Assembly: GCF_019195455.1 (NCBI RefSeq)
Contig: NZ_JAIMBW010000001.1
Span: forward strand, 3,252,001-3,316,000
DNA from: Gymnodinialimonas phycosphaerae
Lineage (GTDB): Bacteria; Pseudomonadota; Alphaproteobacteria; Rhodobacterales; Rhodobacteraceae
Length of the DNA stretch: 64,000 nucleotides
Direction of reading: 5' to 3'
Part shown: positions 10,107 through 18,879 of the stretch, one piece after another
Numbering within the stretch: the first letter of the stretch is position 1
Layout of the letters: each line of letters begins with the position of its first letter
Translations under genes and position numbers: made by a program
The notes under the pieces: generated by a model
Databases searched by the model: none
What the model was told of the DNA's origin: nothing
Seen by the model: the letters and a program-made list of their open reading frames with translations, nothing else

Positions 10107-11261
10107 TCAGTCGCGGACCTTGTCCCAAAAGCTTTTGACCTTGTCGAAGAACCCCGAGGCGTTCGGGTTGTTGTTCTTCTTGCACAGCTCCTCGAACTGA
10201 CGCAGCAGGTCTTCTTGATCACCGGTCAGGTTCACCGGGGTTTCGACCATCAGTTCGATATACATCTCGCCCATACCGGGCCCCCGTAGGGCGGGCATGC
10301 CTTTGCCGCGCAGGCGCATTTGCCGCCCGGATTGAGAGCCCTCGGGCACGCGCACACGGGACCGGCCACCATCGATCGTCGGAACCTCGATTTCACCGCC
10401 CAATGCGGCGGACACCATCGAGACTGGAACGCGGCAGAACAGGTCCATGCCATCGCGCTGGAACAGCGGGTGGTCCTGAACATCGACGAAAATGTAAAGA
10501 TCGCCGGTCGGCCCGCCGCGCAATCCTGCCTCGCCCTCGCCGGACAGGCGAATGCGGGTTCCGGTTTCGACACCGGCGGGGATATTCACGCTAAGCGCGC
10601 GATCTTTTTCCTGACGCCCGGCACCGCCACAGGAGCGGCAGGGGTTTTTGACGATCTGACCCATGCCGGAACAAGTCGGGCAGGTGCGTTCAACGGTGAA
10701 AAAGCCCTGCTGGGCACGGACCTTGCCCATGCCGGAACAGGTGGGACAGCCGGTCGGTTCTGCGCCCGCTTCGGACCCTGTGCCATCACAGGCGCTACAC
10801 GCCACTGACGACGGCACGGTGATCTGCTTGGTGAGGCCGTTATAGGCATCTTCCAAGGTGATCGAGAGATTATAGCGCAGGTCCGAGCCGCGAGTGGCTT
10901 GCGTGCGCGCGCCGCCGGGCCGCCCGCGCTGGCCGCCCATGAAATCACCAAAGAGGTCTTCGAAGACGTCAGAGAAAGCGCTTGCGAAATCGCCCTGACC
11001 CTGGCCGCCGCCCCGGGGGCCGCCCGCCATGCCGCCATCAAAGGCCGAATGACCGAACCGATCGTAAGCCGCCTTCTTGTCGGCGTCTTTCAGGACGTCG
11101 TAGGCCTCATTCGCTTCTTTGAACTGAGATTCGGCTTCCGGATTGTCGGAGTTGCGGTCGGGGTGAAGTTCTTTCGCCTTCTTGCGATAGCCCTTCTTGA
11201 TCTCATCAGCGCTCGCGCCTTTAGAGACGCCAAGCACCTCGTAATAATCGCGTTTTGCCAT
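10107..11261 (-). CDS. dnaJ: Chaperone protein DnaJ (Hsp40)
   Basis: DnaJ delivers unfolded clients to DnaK and stimulates its ATPase. The 384-aa type I protein has all expected parts: an N-terminal J domain with the HPD motif at residues 33-35, a Gly/Phe-rich linker (about 75-115), four CxxCxGxG zinc repeats ([32 protein letters not shown]) and the C-terminal substrate-binding domain. It is 71 bases downstream of dnaK on the same strand, with a GC-rich hairpin between them that may lower dnaJ relative to dnaK. The start is ATG 11261. Confidence 0.97.
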   Translation of the reverse strand: MAKRDYYEVLGVSKGASADEIKKGYRKKAKELHPDRNSDNPEAESQFKEANEAYDVLKDADKKAAYDRFGHSAFDGGMAGGPRGGGQGQGDFASAFSDVFEDLFGDFMGGQRGRPGGARTQATRGSDLRYNLSITLEDAYNGLTKQITVPSSVACSACDGTGSEAGAEPTGCPTCSGMGKVRAQQGFFTVERTCPTCSGMGQIVKNPCRSCGGAGRQEKDRALSVNIPAGVETGTRIRLSGEGEAGLRGGPTGDLYIFVDVQDHPLFQRDGMDLFCRVPVSMVSAALGGEIEVPTIDGGRSRVRVPEGSQSGRQMRLRGKGMPALRGPGMGEMYIELMVETPVNLTGDQEDLLRQFEELCKKNNNPNASGFFDKVKSFWDKVRD

Positions 11262-11285
11262 GGTTTTTTCTTTCGGTAACGCGAA

Positions 11286-11315
11286 CGCCCGGCCGGAAAT
11301 CTATCCGGCCGGGCG
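11286..11315 (-). terminator. Strong hairpin between dnaK and dnaJ
   Basis: A perfect 12-bp GC-rich stem (CGCCCGGCCGGA / TCCGGCCGGGCG) with loop AATCTA begins 18 bases after the dnaK stop. No U-tract follows on the minus strand, so it is more likely an attenuating or mRNA-stabilising structure within the dnaKJ transcript than a full terminator. Confidence 0.55.
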
Positions 11316-11332
11316 AACGGGGTTACAGGAGA

Positions 11333-13255
11333 TCAGCCGCGCTTGCGGTCGTCGTCGAGGTCTTCGAAATCGGCATCGACGATGTCTTCGTCCACACCGC
11401 GTTCTTCTTCCTCGGGGGCGTCGCCACCTTCTGCGGCTTCGGCTTTCTCAGCCTCGGCCTTGTAGATCGCTTCACCCAGACGCATCGCTGCTTCGGTCAC
11501 GTTCTGGATGCCGCCCTTGATCTTGGCGGTGTCGTCGGTTTCCAGCGTTTCCTTCAGCGCGTTCAAGGCCAGCTCGATCGCCTCGACGGTAGAGGCGTCG
11601 ACCTTTTCGCCATGCTCTTCCAGCGACTTCTCGGTCGAATGCACAAGGCTTTCGGCCTGGTTGCGGGTTTCGACAAGGTCCTTCTTGTCCTTGTCGGCTT
11701 CCGCATTCTCTTCGGCTTCGCGGACCATCTTTTCGATGTCCTCGTCGGACAGACCGCCCGACGCCTGAATCGTGATCTGCTGTTCCTTGCCGGTGCCCTT
11801 GTCCTTGGCGCCCACGGACACGATGCCGTTGGCATCGATGTCGAAGGTCACTTCGATCTGCGGCACGCCGCGCGGAGCGGGTGGGATGCCTTCAAGGTTG
11901 AACTGGCCAAGGATCTTGTTGTCAGCGGCCATCTCACGTTCGCCCTGGAACACACGCAGGGTCACGGCGCTTTGGTTGTCGTCCGCCGTCGAGAAGATCT
12001 GCGATTTCTTCGTCGGGATCGTGGTGTTGCGGTCGATCAGGCGCGTGAACACACCGCCGAGGGTTTCAATACCCATCGACAGAGGCGTCACGTCCAGCAG
12101 GACCACGTCTTTCACGTCGCCTTGCAGAACACCGGCTTGAATGGCGGCACCAAGGGCCACGACCTCATCAGGGTTCACGCCTTTGTGGGGCTCTTTCCCG
12201 AAGAACTTGGTCACTTCCTCGATCACCTTGGGCATCCGGGTCATACCGCCGACCAGAACGACTTCGTCGATCTCGGACTTGCTGAGGCCCGCGTCTTTCA
12301 ACGCAGCGGCACAGGGCTTGATGGAGGCCTTGATCAGATCGCTCACGAGGCTTTCCAGCTTCGCACGGGTCAGTTTCATGACCATGTGCAGCGGCTGGCC
12401 GTTGGAGCCCATGGAGATGAACGGTTGGTTGATCTCGGTCTGCGAGGCAGAGGAAAGTTCGATCTTCGCCTTCTCGGCCGCTTCTTTCAGACGCTGAAGC
12501 GCCATCTTGTCAGCGGTCAGGTCGACCTGGTTTTCCTTTTTGAACTCCTCCGCGAGGTAGTTCACGATCCGCATGTCGAAGTCTTCACCACCCAGGAACG
12601 TGTCGCCGTTGGTGGATTTCACTTCGAACAGGCCGTCGTCGATTTCCAGAATGGTTACGTCAAACGTACCGCCGCCAAGGTCATAGACGGCGATGGTGCG
12701 CGTCTCTTTCTTGTCGAGGCCATAGGCGAGGGCGGCTGCCGTCGGCTCGTTGATGATGCGCAACACTTCGAGGCCCGCGATCTTGCCCGCGTCCTTCGTG
12801 GCTTGGCGCTGTGCGTCGTTGAAATAGGCAGGCACGGTGATGACCGCCTGCGTCACGTCTTCGCCGAGATACGACTCAGCCGTTTCTTTCATCTTTTGCA
12901 GGATGAACGCCGAGATCTGCGAGGGGGAATACTTCTCGCCCTTTGCTTCGACCCAAGCGTCGCCGTTGCCGCCGTCGACGATCTTGAACGGAAGGTTCTT
13001 CTTGTCCTTCTCCAGATGCTCGTCGTTGATGCGACGGCCGATCAGGCGTTTGACGCCGAAGATCGTGTTTTCCGGGTTCGTAACCGCCTGACGCTTGGCG
13101 GATTGGCCAGCGAGGCGTTCGTCGTCCGTGAAGGCGACGATGGACGGCGTCGTGCGCGCGCCTTCTGCGTTTTCGATCACGCGGGGTTGCGAGCCATCCA
13201 TGATAGCCACGCAGGAGTTGGTTGTACCGAGGTCGATACCAATGACTTTAGCCAT
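11333..13255 (-). CDS. dnaK: Chaperone protein DnaK (Hsp70)
   Basis: DnaK is the central ATP-dependent folding chaperone. The open frame extends upstream, but the protein starts at ATG 13255 ([17 protein letters not shown], the phosphate-1 loop), giving 640 aa, the normal length. [14 protein letters not shown] and [12 protein letters not shown] mark the other ATPase motifs. The interdomain linker ([11 protein letters not shown]) leads into the substrate-binding domain. The tail is acidic, as usual for bacterial DnaK. dnaJ follows. The 177-base upstream spacer holds a candidate RpoH-type promoter. A long opposite-strand frame over this gene is a codon-bias artefact. Confidence 0.98.
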   Translation of the reverse strand: MAKVIGIDLGTTNSCVAIMDGSQPRVIENAEGARTTPSIVAFTDDERLAGQSAKRQAVTNPENTIFGVKRLIGRRINDEHLEKDKKNLPFKIVDGGNGDAWVEAKGEKYSPSQISAFILQKMKETAESYLGEDVTQAVITVPAYFNDAQRQATKDAGKIAGLEVLRIINEPTAAALAYGLDKKETRTIAVYDLGGGTFDVTILEIDDGLFEVKSTNGDTFLGGEDFDMRIVNYLAEEFKKENQVDLTADKMALQRLKEAAEKAKIELSSASQTEINQPFISMGSNGQPLHMVMKLTRAKLESLVSDLIKASIKPCAAALKDAGLSKSEIDEVVLVGGMTRMPKVIEEVTKFFGKEPHKGVNPDEVVALGAAIQAGVLQGDVKDVVLLDVTPLSMGIETLGGVFTRLIDRNTTIPTKKSQIFSTADDNQSAVTLRVFQGEREMAADNKILGQFNLEGIPPAPRGVPQIEVTFDIDANGIVSVGAKDKGTGKEQQITIQASGGLSDEDIEKMVREAEENAEADKDKKDLVETRNQAESLVHSTEKSLEEHGEKVDASTVEAIELALNALKETLETDDTAKIKGGIQNVTEAAMRLGEAIYKAEAEKAEAAEGGDAPEEEERGVDEDIVDADFEDLDDDRKRG

Positions 13256-13369
13256 GTGTTGTCCCTTTCTTAAGCGAACAGGCGGGAACGGGGCTTGATG
13301 CTGCAGCCCCCGCGCCGCCTTACCATTGACTTTAGGCGGCACCAGAAGTGCCCACCCGAGTTCGGACGG

Positions 13370-13399
13370 TATATAAGAACCGTGATTTAGGGCTGCAAG
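13370..13399 (-). promoter_or_regulatory. Candidate heat-shock (RpoH-type) promoter of dnaK
   Basis: On the minus strand CTTG (13399-13396) is followed after 18 bases by CTTATATA (13377-13370), about 115 bases upstream of the dnaK ATG. This loosely resembles the RpoH pattern CTTGAA-N13/15-CCCATnT, with a slightly long spacer and two -10 mismatches. Assignment rests on this partial match and on dnaK being a classic RpoH target. Confidence 0.3.
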
Positions 13400-13432
13400 C
13401 GTCCGCGTCCCACGGAATCCGAGGAATCTGCG

Positions 13433-14032
13433 ATGAATGTCCAAGTCGGTGGAATTGTTGTGCATCAGGAACACCTGAATGCGGCGGATCAGGCCGATTT
13501 GGTGGAACAGGTGCGCCGGGTGGTGCGGTCCGCGCCGCTGTATCGGCCCGAGACGCGGACGGGCAGGGCGATGTCGGTTCGGATGACCTCGGCCGGGACA
13601 TTCGGGTGGATCAGTGATCGCAGGGGCTATCGCTATGACCGCAAGCACCCGGACGGCATGGAATGGCCGCCGATCCCGCCGGGGGCCCTGGACATCTGGC
13701 GCGCCGTGTCCGGCGTGGCCCGTGATCCGCAGAGCTGCCTGATCAACTATTATGACGCCGACGCCAGAATGGGGATGCATCAGGACCGGGATGAAGGGGA
13801 TTTCGACATGCCTGTCGTCTCTGTGTCGTTGGGGGATGAGGCACTGTTTCGGGTCGGCGGCCCGGAACGCGGCGGCAAGACGCAATCGATCTGGCTGAAA
13901 TCAGGGGATGTGGCGGTGATGGGCGGGACTGCCCGGCTGAACTTCCACGGGATTGACCGGATCAGAGCGGGCTCGTCCGCCCTCCTGCCGAAAGGGGGGC
14001 GGATCAACCTGACGATGCGGGTCGTGGAATAG
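13433..14032 (+). CDS. alkB: AlkB-type 2-oxoglutarate/Fe(II) dioxygenase (DNA alkylation repair)
   Basis: AlkB enzymes oxidatively remove methyl groups from 1-methyladenine and 3-methylcytosine in DNA or RNA. The 199-aa protein has the dioxygenase iron triad H116-x-D118 ([10 protein letters not shown]) and H172 (NFHGIDRI), with 2-oxoglutarate-binding arginines R190 and R196 in [23 protein letters not shown] is the family signature. It is divergent from dnaK and probably monocistronic. No Ada-type regulatory partner is visible nearby. The next gene is convergent, separated only by a large dyad. Confidence 0.93.
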   Translation: MNVQVGGIVVHQEHLNAADQADLVEQVRRVVRSAPLYRPETRTGRAMSVRMTSAGTFGWISDRRGYRYDRKHPDGMEWPPIPPGALDIWRAVSGVARDPQSCLINYYDADARMGMHQDRDEGDFDMPVVSVSLGDEALFRVGGPERGGKTQSIWLKSGDVAVMGGTARLNFHGIDRIRAGSSALLPKGGRINLTMRVVE

Positions 14033-14044
14033 GGCTCAGTTCTC

Positions 14045-14088
14045 GCGCAATTTGATCCGAAAACCGGTTTTCACTTTGTGGATTGCGC
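14045..14088. repeat. Two-tier inverted repeat filling the alkB/permease convergent gap
   Basis: An outer 7-bp arm pair GCGCAAT (14045-14051) / ATTGCGC (14082-14088) surrounds a perfect 14-bp palindrome GAAAACCGGTTTTC (14059-14072). The element lies between the stop codons of two convergent genes and touches the permease stop. It may act as a bidirectional terminator. The core resembles dispersed alphaproteobacterial intergenic repeats of the CCGAAAACCGGTTTCCAC type that I recall, so it may be one copy of such a family. Confidence 0.55.
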
Positions 14089-14910
14089 CTAGCGTTTTGC
14101 TTCCCAACTGGAGGAGGCATGTTTGCGGGTATACGCCTCTAGCATCATCCCGAACAGAAGCGCCCCCAGCATGAAGTAGAAGGGATAGGCGACGTTGGTG
14201 TTGTGCGGGAAGTAATTCACGAACACATAGCCTCGCGTCTGATCGATGATGTGGAACAGGGGGTTCCACTGGAACGCGGGCAGCATCATCGCGGGCATCA
14301 TGTTGGCAAGGAACATCTTGCCCGAAAAGATCATATTCGCGCGGATGTAGACCATGGACAGGATCTGCACGAGATCCGGCATCCACGGCTTCCAGGCCAT
14401 CAGAATGATCCCCAAGGCCACGCCCACACCCCACGCCAGAAGGAACATCCGCATGGCGCCGGGCCAATCATTGATGTGCACTGGCGCAACCACGGTATGG
14501 ATCAGCAGCAGAATGCACATGACGGCAATGGTCTGCGTGTAAAGCACGGCCAACGCCTCGGAACAGATGGAAACAAGCGTGTTCATCGGCGCGTGCTGCA
14601 TCATCGCACTGGTCGGCCCGTCGGCGCCCATCACGGCGCGAACGGTCTGAATGTGGGTCAGGTACAGGAAGATCCCCGACATCAGGTAGACCATGAAGTT
14701 CCCGCGCAGGGCGGCGGTACGGCCCCCGAGGAAGCTGAACATGAAGTAGAAGGCGGCAATGAACATGACGCTTTGTATGATCGACAGGGCAATGGCCAGG
14801 ATCGCATTGCCGTGGTTTTTGCGGACCTTACGCGCAGCCGCGTGGAACGTGACCTCCATGAAATTGAAGATCAGCCCCAGCGTGGACGTGGACGTCCGGG
14901 TTTCAAACAT
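14089..14910 (-). CDS. ABC-2 type permease for polysaccharide export (KpsM-like)
   Basis: This is an inner-membrane protein of 273 aa with six predicted transmembrane segments, for example around residues 37-60, 70-90, 115-140, 150-170 and 235-255. The length, topology and C-terminal NPLFHIIDQTRGYVF segment fit KpsM/Wzm-like permeases that export capsule or other polysaccharides. Such permeases need an ATPase (KpsT/Wzt), and none is adjacent, so it is either encoded elsewhere or shared. The gene is divergent from cysQ-kdsB and the glycosyltransferase genes. The substrate cannot be read from sequence. Confidence 0.75.
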   Translation of the reverse strand: MFETRTSTSTLGLIFNFMEVTFHAAARKVRKNHGNAILAIALSIIQSVMFIAAFYFMFSFLGGRTAALRGNFMVYLMSGIFLYLTHIQTVRAVMGADGPTSAMMQHAPMNTLVSICSEALAVLYTQTIAVMCILLLIHTVVAPVHINDWPGAMRMFLLAWGVGVALGIILMAWKPWMPDLVQILSMVYIRANMIFSGKMFLANMMPAMMLPAFQWNPLFHIIDQTRGYVFVNYFPHNTNVAYPFYFMLGALLFGMMLEAYTRKHASSSWEAKR

Positions 14911-15048
14911 ATCGCCTAATCCTTGCCTGCCGCCCCGTGTGGTTCAGCTTGTTGTTCGCGCAACGCCCATAGGCTTTGCTTGCCGTTCCTACACGCGCAG
15001 TTGATAACGCCTTAGGTATTAATTTTCAATTCAACGTCAGGTGAACGT

Positions 15049-15846
15049 ATGGATCACGAAAAACTTGTTGCCGTCATGCGCGCTGCTGCCTTGGAAGCGG
15101 GCGATGCGATCATGGAGGTTTACGGCGCAGAGGATTTCGACGTGAAGGTCAAATCCGACGACAGCCCCGTGACAGAGGCCGATGAGGCCGCGGATGCGAT
15201 CATCTCGCGGCATCTGCGCGCAGCCTTCCCCGAGGTGACGCTGGTGACCGAAGAGCAGGCCGATAGCCACGGGTTGAGCGCCGATCAGTTCCTGATCGTC
15301 GACCCGCTGGATGGCACGAAAGAATTCATCAAGCGCCGCGGAGATTTCACCGTTAACATCGCGCTGGTCGAGGGTGGCGTGCCCGTGCGCGGCATCGTCT
15401 ATGCGCCCGCCAAGGGGCGGTTGTTCTACACGACGGCTGATGGTGTGAGTGTTGAGGAAGCGGGCCCGTTTGACCCTGATGCGCCCGGTAGGCTTGATCA
15501 GATTGGCGTGTCGAAGCCTGATAACGCCGCGCTGCGCGTCGTGGCAAGCAAATCGCACCGCGATCAGGCAACGGATGATTACATCAACAAATACGCCCAT
15601 ACGGACATGAAAAGCGCGGGCTCGTCTTTGAAGTTCTGCCTTGTCGCGACGGGAGAGGCCGACATTTACCCCCGCCTGGGCCGCACCATGGAATGGGACA
15701 CGGCGGCGGGCGACGCGGTCCTGCGCGGGGCTGGCGGCAAGATGGTCCGGTTTGAAGATCACGCAGCCTTCGACTACGGCAAGGACGGCTTCGCCAACGG
15801 GTTCTTCATCGCCTACGCGCCGGGCGTGGAGTTGAAGCAGCCATGA
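15049..15846 (+). CDS. cysQ: CysQ, 3'(2'),5'-bisphosphate nucleotidase
   Basis: CysQ hydrolyses PAP, the by-product of PAPS-dependent sulfation and PAPS reduction, to AMP. The 265-aa protein belongs to the inositol-monophosphatase superfamily: the metal site VDPLDGTKEF is at residues 84-93 (Asp85, Asp88), E68-E69 lie in VTEEQAD, and EWDTAAGDA near residue 208 completes the fold. Its stop overlaps the kdsB start as ATGA, so the two are coupled. With a sulfotransferase gene about 7 kb downstream, its likely job here includes PAP removal during glycan sulfation, although a general sulfur-assimilation role is equally possible. Confidence 0.9.
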   Translation: MDHEKLVAVMRAAALEAGDAIMEVYGAEDFDVKVKSDDSPVTEADEAADAIISRHLRAAFPEVTLVTEEQADSHGLSADQFLIVDPLDGTKEFIKRRGDFTVNIALVEGGVPVRGIVYAPAKGRLFYTTADGVSVEEAGPFDPDAPGRLDQIGVSKPDNAALRVVASKSHRDQATDDYINKYAHTDMKSAGSSLKFCLVATGEADIYPRLGRTMEWDTAAGDAVLRGAGGKMVRFEDHAAFDYGKDGFANGFFIAYAPGVELKQP

Positions 15847-16655
15847 CGGTTGCCTGTGTAATACCGGCCCGCTACGCCTCGACCCGCTATCCGGGCAAAC
15901 CCTTGGCGATGCTCACCGGGGCCACGGGGGAATCGGTGTCGTTGATCGAGAGATCCTGGCGCGCGGCGCAGGGGGTTTCTGGCCTTGATAGTGTCTACGT
16001 CGCCACCGACGATGACCGCATCGCCGATGCCGCGCGGGCGTTCGGGGCAGAGGTTCTGATGACCTCATCGGAGGCGCGCAACGGGACGGAACGCTGTGCC
16101 GAGGCGCTGGAGATTCTTTCATCTCAAGAGGGGGGCGACGTCGAGATTATCGTGAACCTGCAAGGCGACGCACCCCTGACGCCGCCATGGTTCCTGGAAA
16201 AACTAGTGGCGGGCTTGCGCGGCGATGCGCAAGCCGCGATCGCCACGCCGATCCTGCGCTGTGATGGCGAAACGCTGGCGGCGCTGAAGGCAGATCGCGC
16301 GGCGGGGCGCGTGGGAGGCACGACAGCGGTGGCCGATAGCAAGATGCGGGCGCTCTACTTTTCCAAGGAAGTCGTGCCGTTCACGTCCGAGGCCTACGCC
16401 CCCGACGCCGCCACGCCGGTGTTCCACCACGTCGGCGTTTACGCCTACCGCCCTTGGGCGCTGCGGGCCTATCCGCATTGGTCTGTCGGCCCGTTAGAGA
16501 CCCTTGAAGGCCTTGAACAGCTGCGTTTCCTTGAGGCTGGCCACCCGGTTTTATGCGTCGAAGTGGAAGCCAGAGGCGCCAAGTTCTGGGAATTGAACAA
16601 CCCCGAGGATATCCCGAGGATCGAGGCGATGTTGCAAGAGATGGGCGCCCCTTGA
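15843..16655 (+). CDS. kdsB: CMP-Kdo synthetase (3-deoxy-manno-octulosonate cytidylyltransferase)
   Basis: KdsB activates Kdo as CMP-Kdo for lipid A core or for the Kdo linker of capsules. The 270-aa protein opens with the nucleotide-binding VIPARYASTRYPGKPLA and continues with VYVATDDDRIADAARAFGAE, the NLQGDAP motif and HVGVYAYRP, all typical of KdsB/KpsU. It starts inside the cysQ stop (ATGA) and ends overlapping the TTG start of the next glycosyltransferase (TTGA). Whether it is the housekeeping copy or a capsule-specific KpsU cannot be decided here. Confidence 0.92.
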   Translation: MTVACVIPARYASTRYPGKPLAMLTGATGESVSLIERSWRAAQGVSGLDSVYVATDDDRIADAARAFGAEVLMTSSEARNGTERCAEALEILSSQEGGDVEIIVNLQGDAPLTPPWFLEKLVAGLRGDAQAAIATPILRCDGETLAALKADRAAGRVGGTTAVADSKMRALYFSKEVVPFTSEAYAPDAATPVFHHVGVYAYRPWALRAYPHWSVGPLETLEGLEQLRFLEAGHPVLCVEVEARGAKFWELNNPEDIPRIEAMLQEMGAP

Positions 16656-17881
16656 CCCAATCGCGCCTGAGCGTTGTTGTCGTCAGCGCCGGACGACCCG
16701 ATGCCCTTCGGCGCTGTCTTCTCAGCCTGTCACAACAGGCCACCGCCGGGTGCGAGGTGATCGTTGTCGCGGATGCAGGGGGGCAAGCCGCCGTGCGGAC
16801 GTTGCCCGTAGTTGGTGCCTTGAAGCTGCTGCCGCAACGCCAGCCCAATATCTCTGCCGCGCGCAATGCCGGGATCGGTGCCGCCGCAGGCGATATCATT
16901 GCCTTCATCGATGACGATGCCGTGGCCGAGCCTACCTGGTCTCAGGCCGTCCTCGACGCCTTCGCCGTGCCCGATCTTGCCGCGATCACCGGCCCGGTCC
17001 TGGGGCGCAACGGGATCTCTCTCCAATGGGGGCCCCTTGCGGTGAACGGGGTCGCTCACGACATCCAGGTAGAGCCTGATACGCCGATCAGAGACGGTTT
17101 CGCGCGTAAACTGCAAGGCACCAACATGGCGTTTCGGCGCGAAGCGCTGGTGCAGATGGGCGGCTTCGACAAAGCGCTGCATTTCTACCTTGATGACACG
17201 GATATCTCGTTCCGGGTTGGTCGTGCGGGGCTGGCCACGGCTTGGGCGCCGCGCGCGGTTGTCCATCATGGGTTTGAGGCGAGCACCCGCCGGACCCAGG
17301 CGCGCGTGCCCCTTAGTCTGTTCGATATCGGCGCATCGACGGCTGTCTATCTGCGCAAGCACGCGCCCGAGGATCAGCGAGAGAACGCGCTGCGCGCATT
17401 GGAGGCCGCGCAAAGCACGCGGCTGTTGCGTCTGGCCAGAGCCCGAAAGCTGAATGCGGCCAAGATGCGAGAGTTGATGGAGACCCTTCGCGAGGGTTTT
17501 AAGGCGGGCCAAGCGCGCGTGAGCCATGAGCCGAAGATCGGCTCTGACACAGGCGATTTCGACCCGTTCCAATCGACCAACCCACCACCGCATCGCGTCT
17601 TGTCGGGGCGGTCGTTCCAGCTTAACCGACTGCGCGCGGAGGCGGCCGAGCTGGTCATCAAGGGGCACCCCGTCAGCCTTTTCGCGTTCGAGCCGACGCC
17701 GCGCAAGCACCGGGTGCGCTTCACGGATGGTGGTTGGTGGGAACAGACGGGCGGTCTTTTTGGTCCCTCGGATCGCGCTGGTTCAAGGTTTCAATTCACG
17801 TCATTTCGCGCGCGGATTGCTGCCGAAACCCGTCGTATTTCTGCCACGCGCGGCATTGCTCCTGACAGGGATTCAAATTGA
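16652..17881 (+). CDS. Family 2 glycosyltransferase
   Basis: This is a predicted GT-A fold inverting glycosyltransferase, 409 aa. The true start is most likely TTG 16652, which overlaps the kdsB stop as TTGA and gives the expected N-terminus LSVVVVSAGRPDALRRCL; no ATG fits. The nucleotide-sugar and metal motif is AFIDDDAVAEP (near residue 87), followed by GTNMAFRREAL and the acceptor-side LDDTDISFRVGRAG. The C-terminal 150 residues are basic and match no domain I recognise. It is the third gene of cysQ-kdsB-GT2. The sugar specificity is unknown. Confidence 0.85.
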   Translation: MTQSRLSVVVVSAGRPDALRRCLLSLSQQATAGCEVIVVADAGGQAAVRTLPVVGALKLLPQRQPNISAARNAGIGAAAGDIIAFIDDDAVAEPTWSQAVLDAFAVPDLAAITGPVLGRNGISLQWGPLAVNGVAHDIQVEPDTPIRDGFARKLQGTNMAFRREALVQMGGFDKALHFYLDDTDISFRVGRAGLATAWAPRAVVHHGFEASTRRTQARVPLSLFDIGASTAVYLRKHAPEDQRENALRALEAAQSTRLLRLARARKLNAAKMRELMETLREGFKAGQARVSHEPKIGSDTGDFDPFQSTNPPPHRVLSGRSFQLNRLRAEAAELVIKGHPVSLFAFEPTPRKHRVRFTDGGWWEQTGGLFGPSDRAGSRFQFTSFRARIAAETRRISATRGIAPDRDSN

Positions 17882-17975
17882 TCGTTTCCACGTTCGCTTT
17901 GCTTTGTTAACGTGCCAGTTAAAATAATACAGCAGAATACCGCGCAAAAGCGGCACTGCGTTCTAGGGGCAAGGC

Positions 17976-18869
17976 ATGAAAAAAAGAGTTACCAAGGCGA
18001 TCTTTCCAGTCGCGGGTCTCGGCACCCGTTTCCTTCCGGCTACCAAATCGATCCCGAAAGAGATCATGACGTTGGTCGACCGTCCGCTTATCCAATACGC
18101 GATCGATGAGGCCCGTGCTGCTGGCATCAAGGAATTCATTTTTGTGACCAGCCGCGGGAAGTCCGCGTTGGAAGACTACTTCGACCATTGTCCGGAACTT
18201 GAAAGCACCCTGCGCAAAAAGGGTAAAACCGAGATGTTGGAGATGCTGAAAAGCACCAACATGGACAGTGGCGCGATTGCCTACATGCGTCAGCACAAGG
18301 CGTTGGGTCTGGGTCACGCCGTCTGGTGCGCCCGCCGTCTGTTGGGCAATGAGCCGTTTGCCGTGATCCTGCCCGATGACGTGATCGCAGCAGAGACGCC
18401 CTGCTTGCAGCAAATGGTCGAGGCCCACGCAGATATCGGCGGCAACATGGTCGCTGCGATGGAAGTGCCGGATAACAAGACCTCGTCCTATGGCATCCTG
18501 GATATCAAGGAAGACATGGGCTCAGTCGTGTCGGTGAAGGGCATGGTCGAGAAGCCGGATCAGGGCAAGGCGCCGTCAAATCTTGCCGTGATCGGGCGCT
18601 ACATTCTGTCGCCTGACGTCATGGGCCATCTTAACAAGATCAAATCCGGCGCGGGGGGCGAGATCCAGTTGACCGACGCCATCGCGCAGGAAATTTCCAG
18701 CGCCGACAACGTCTATGGCTATCGCTTCAAGGGGCAGCGGTTCGACTGTGGCTCCAAGGCAGGTTTCCTTCAAGCCACCGTCGCCTTTGGCCTTGCGCGG
18801 GATGATCTGCGCGATGAATTCCAGGATTACCTTGCCGACATGATGTCGGTTCGCAACGCCGCGCAGTAG
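17976..18869 (+). CDS. galU: UTP-glucose-1-phosphate uridylyltransferase
   Basis: GalU makes UDP-glucose, the donor for exopolysaccharide, LPS core and glycolipid synthesis. The 297-aa protein has the nucleotidyltransferase signature AGLGTRFLPATKSIPKEI, then LPDDVI and the conserved VEKP and FDCGSK blocks. The 94-base upstream gap is AT-rich (TTGTTAACGTGCCAGTTAAAAT) and probably holds the promoter of the galU operon. The next glycosyltransferase gene begins 10 bases downstream, and four more genes follow with gaps of -4 to 7 bases, so all five are likely co-transcribed. Confidence 0.96.
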   Translation: MKKRVTKAIFPVAGLGTRFLPATKSIPKEIMTLVDRPLIQYAIDEARAAGIKEFIFVTSRGKSALEDYFDHCPELESTLRKKGKTEMLEMLKSTNMDSGAIAYMRQHKALGLGHAVWCARRLLGNEPFAVILPDDVIAAETPCLQQMVEAHADIGGNMVAAMEVPDNKTSSYGILDIKEDMGSVVSVKGMVEKPDQGKAPSNLAVIGRYILSPDVMGHLNKIKSGAGGEIQLTDAIAQEISSADNVYGYRFKGQRFDCGSKAGFLQATVAFGLARDDLRDEFQDYLADMMSVRNAAQ

Positions 18870-18879
18870 CGGCGCTGCC

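Noticed and set aside
11255..13273. 672-codon open frame on the plus strand across dnaK
   Set aside because: It is the mirror of the strongly biased dnaK coding frame; the translation is not like a known protein, and dnaK is unmistakable on the other strand.
17902..17935. Possible CtrA site upstream of galU (TTAA...TTAA)
   Set aside because: The spacing is 8 bases, whereas the CtrA consensus is TTAA-N7-TTAA; the AT-rich tract is better read as a promoter.
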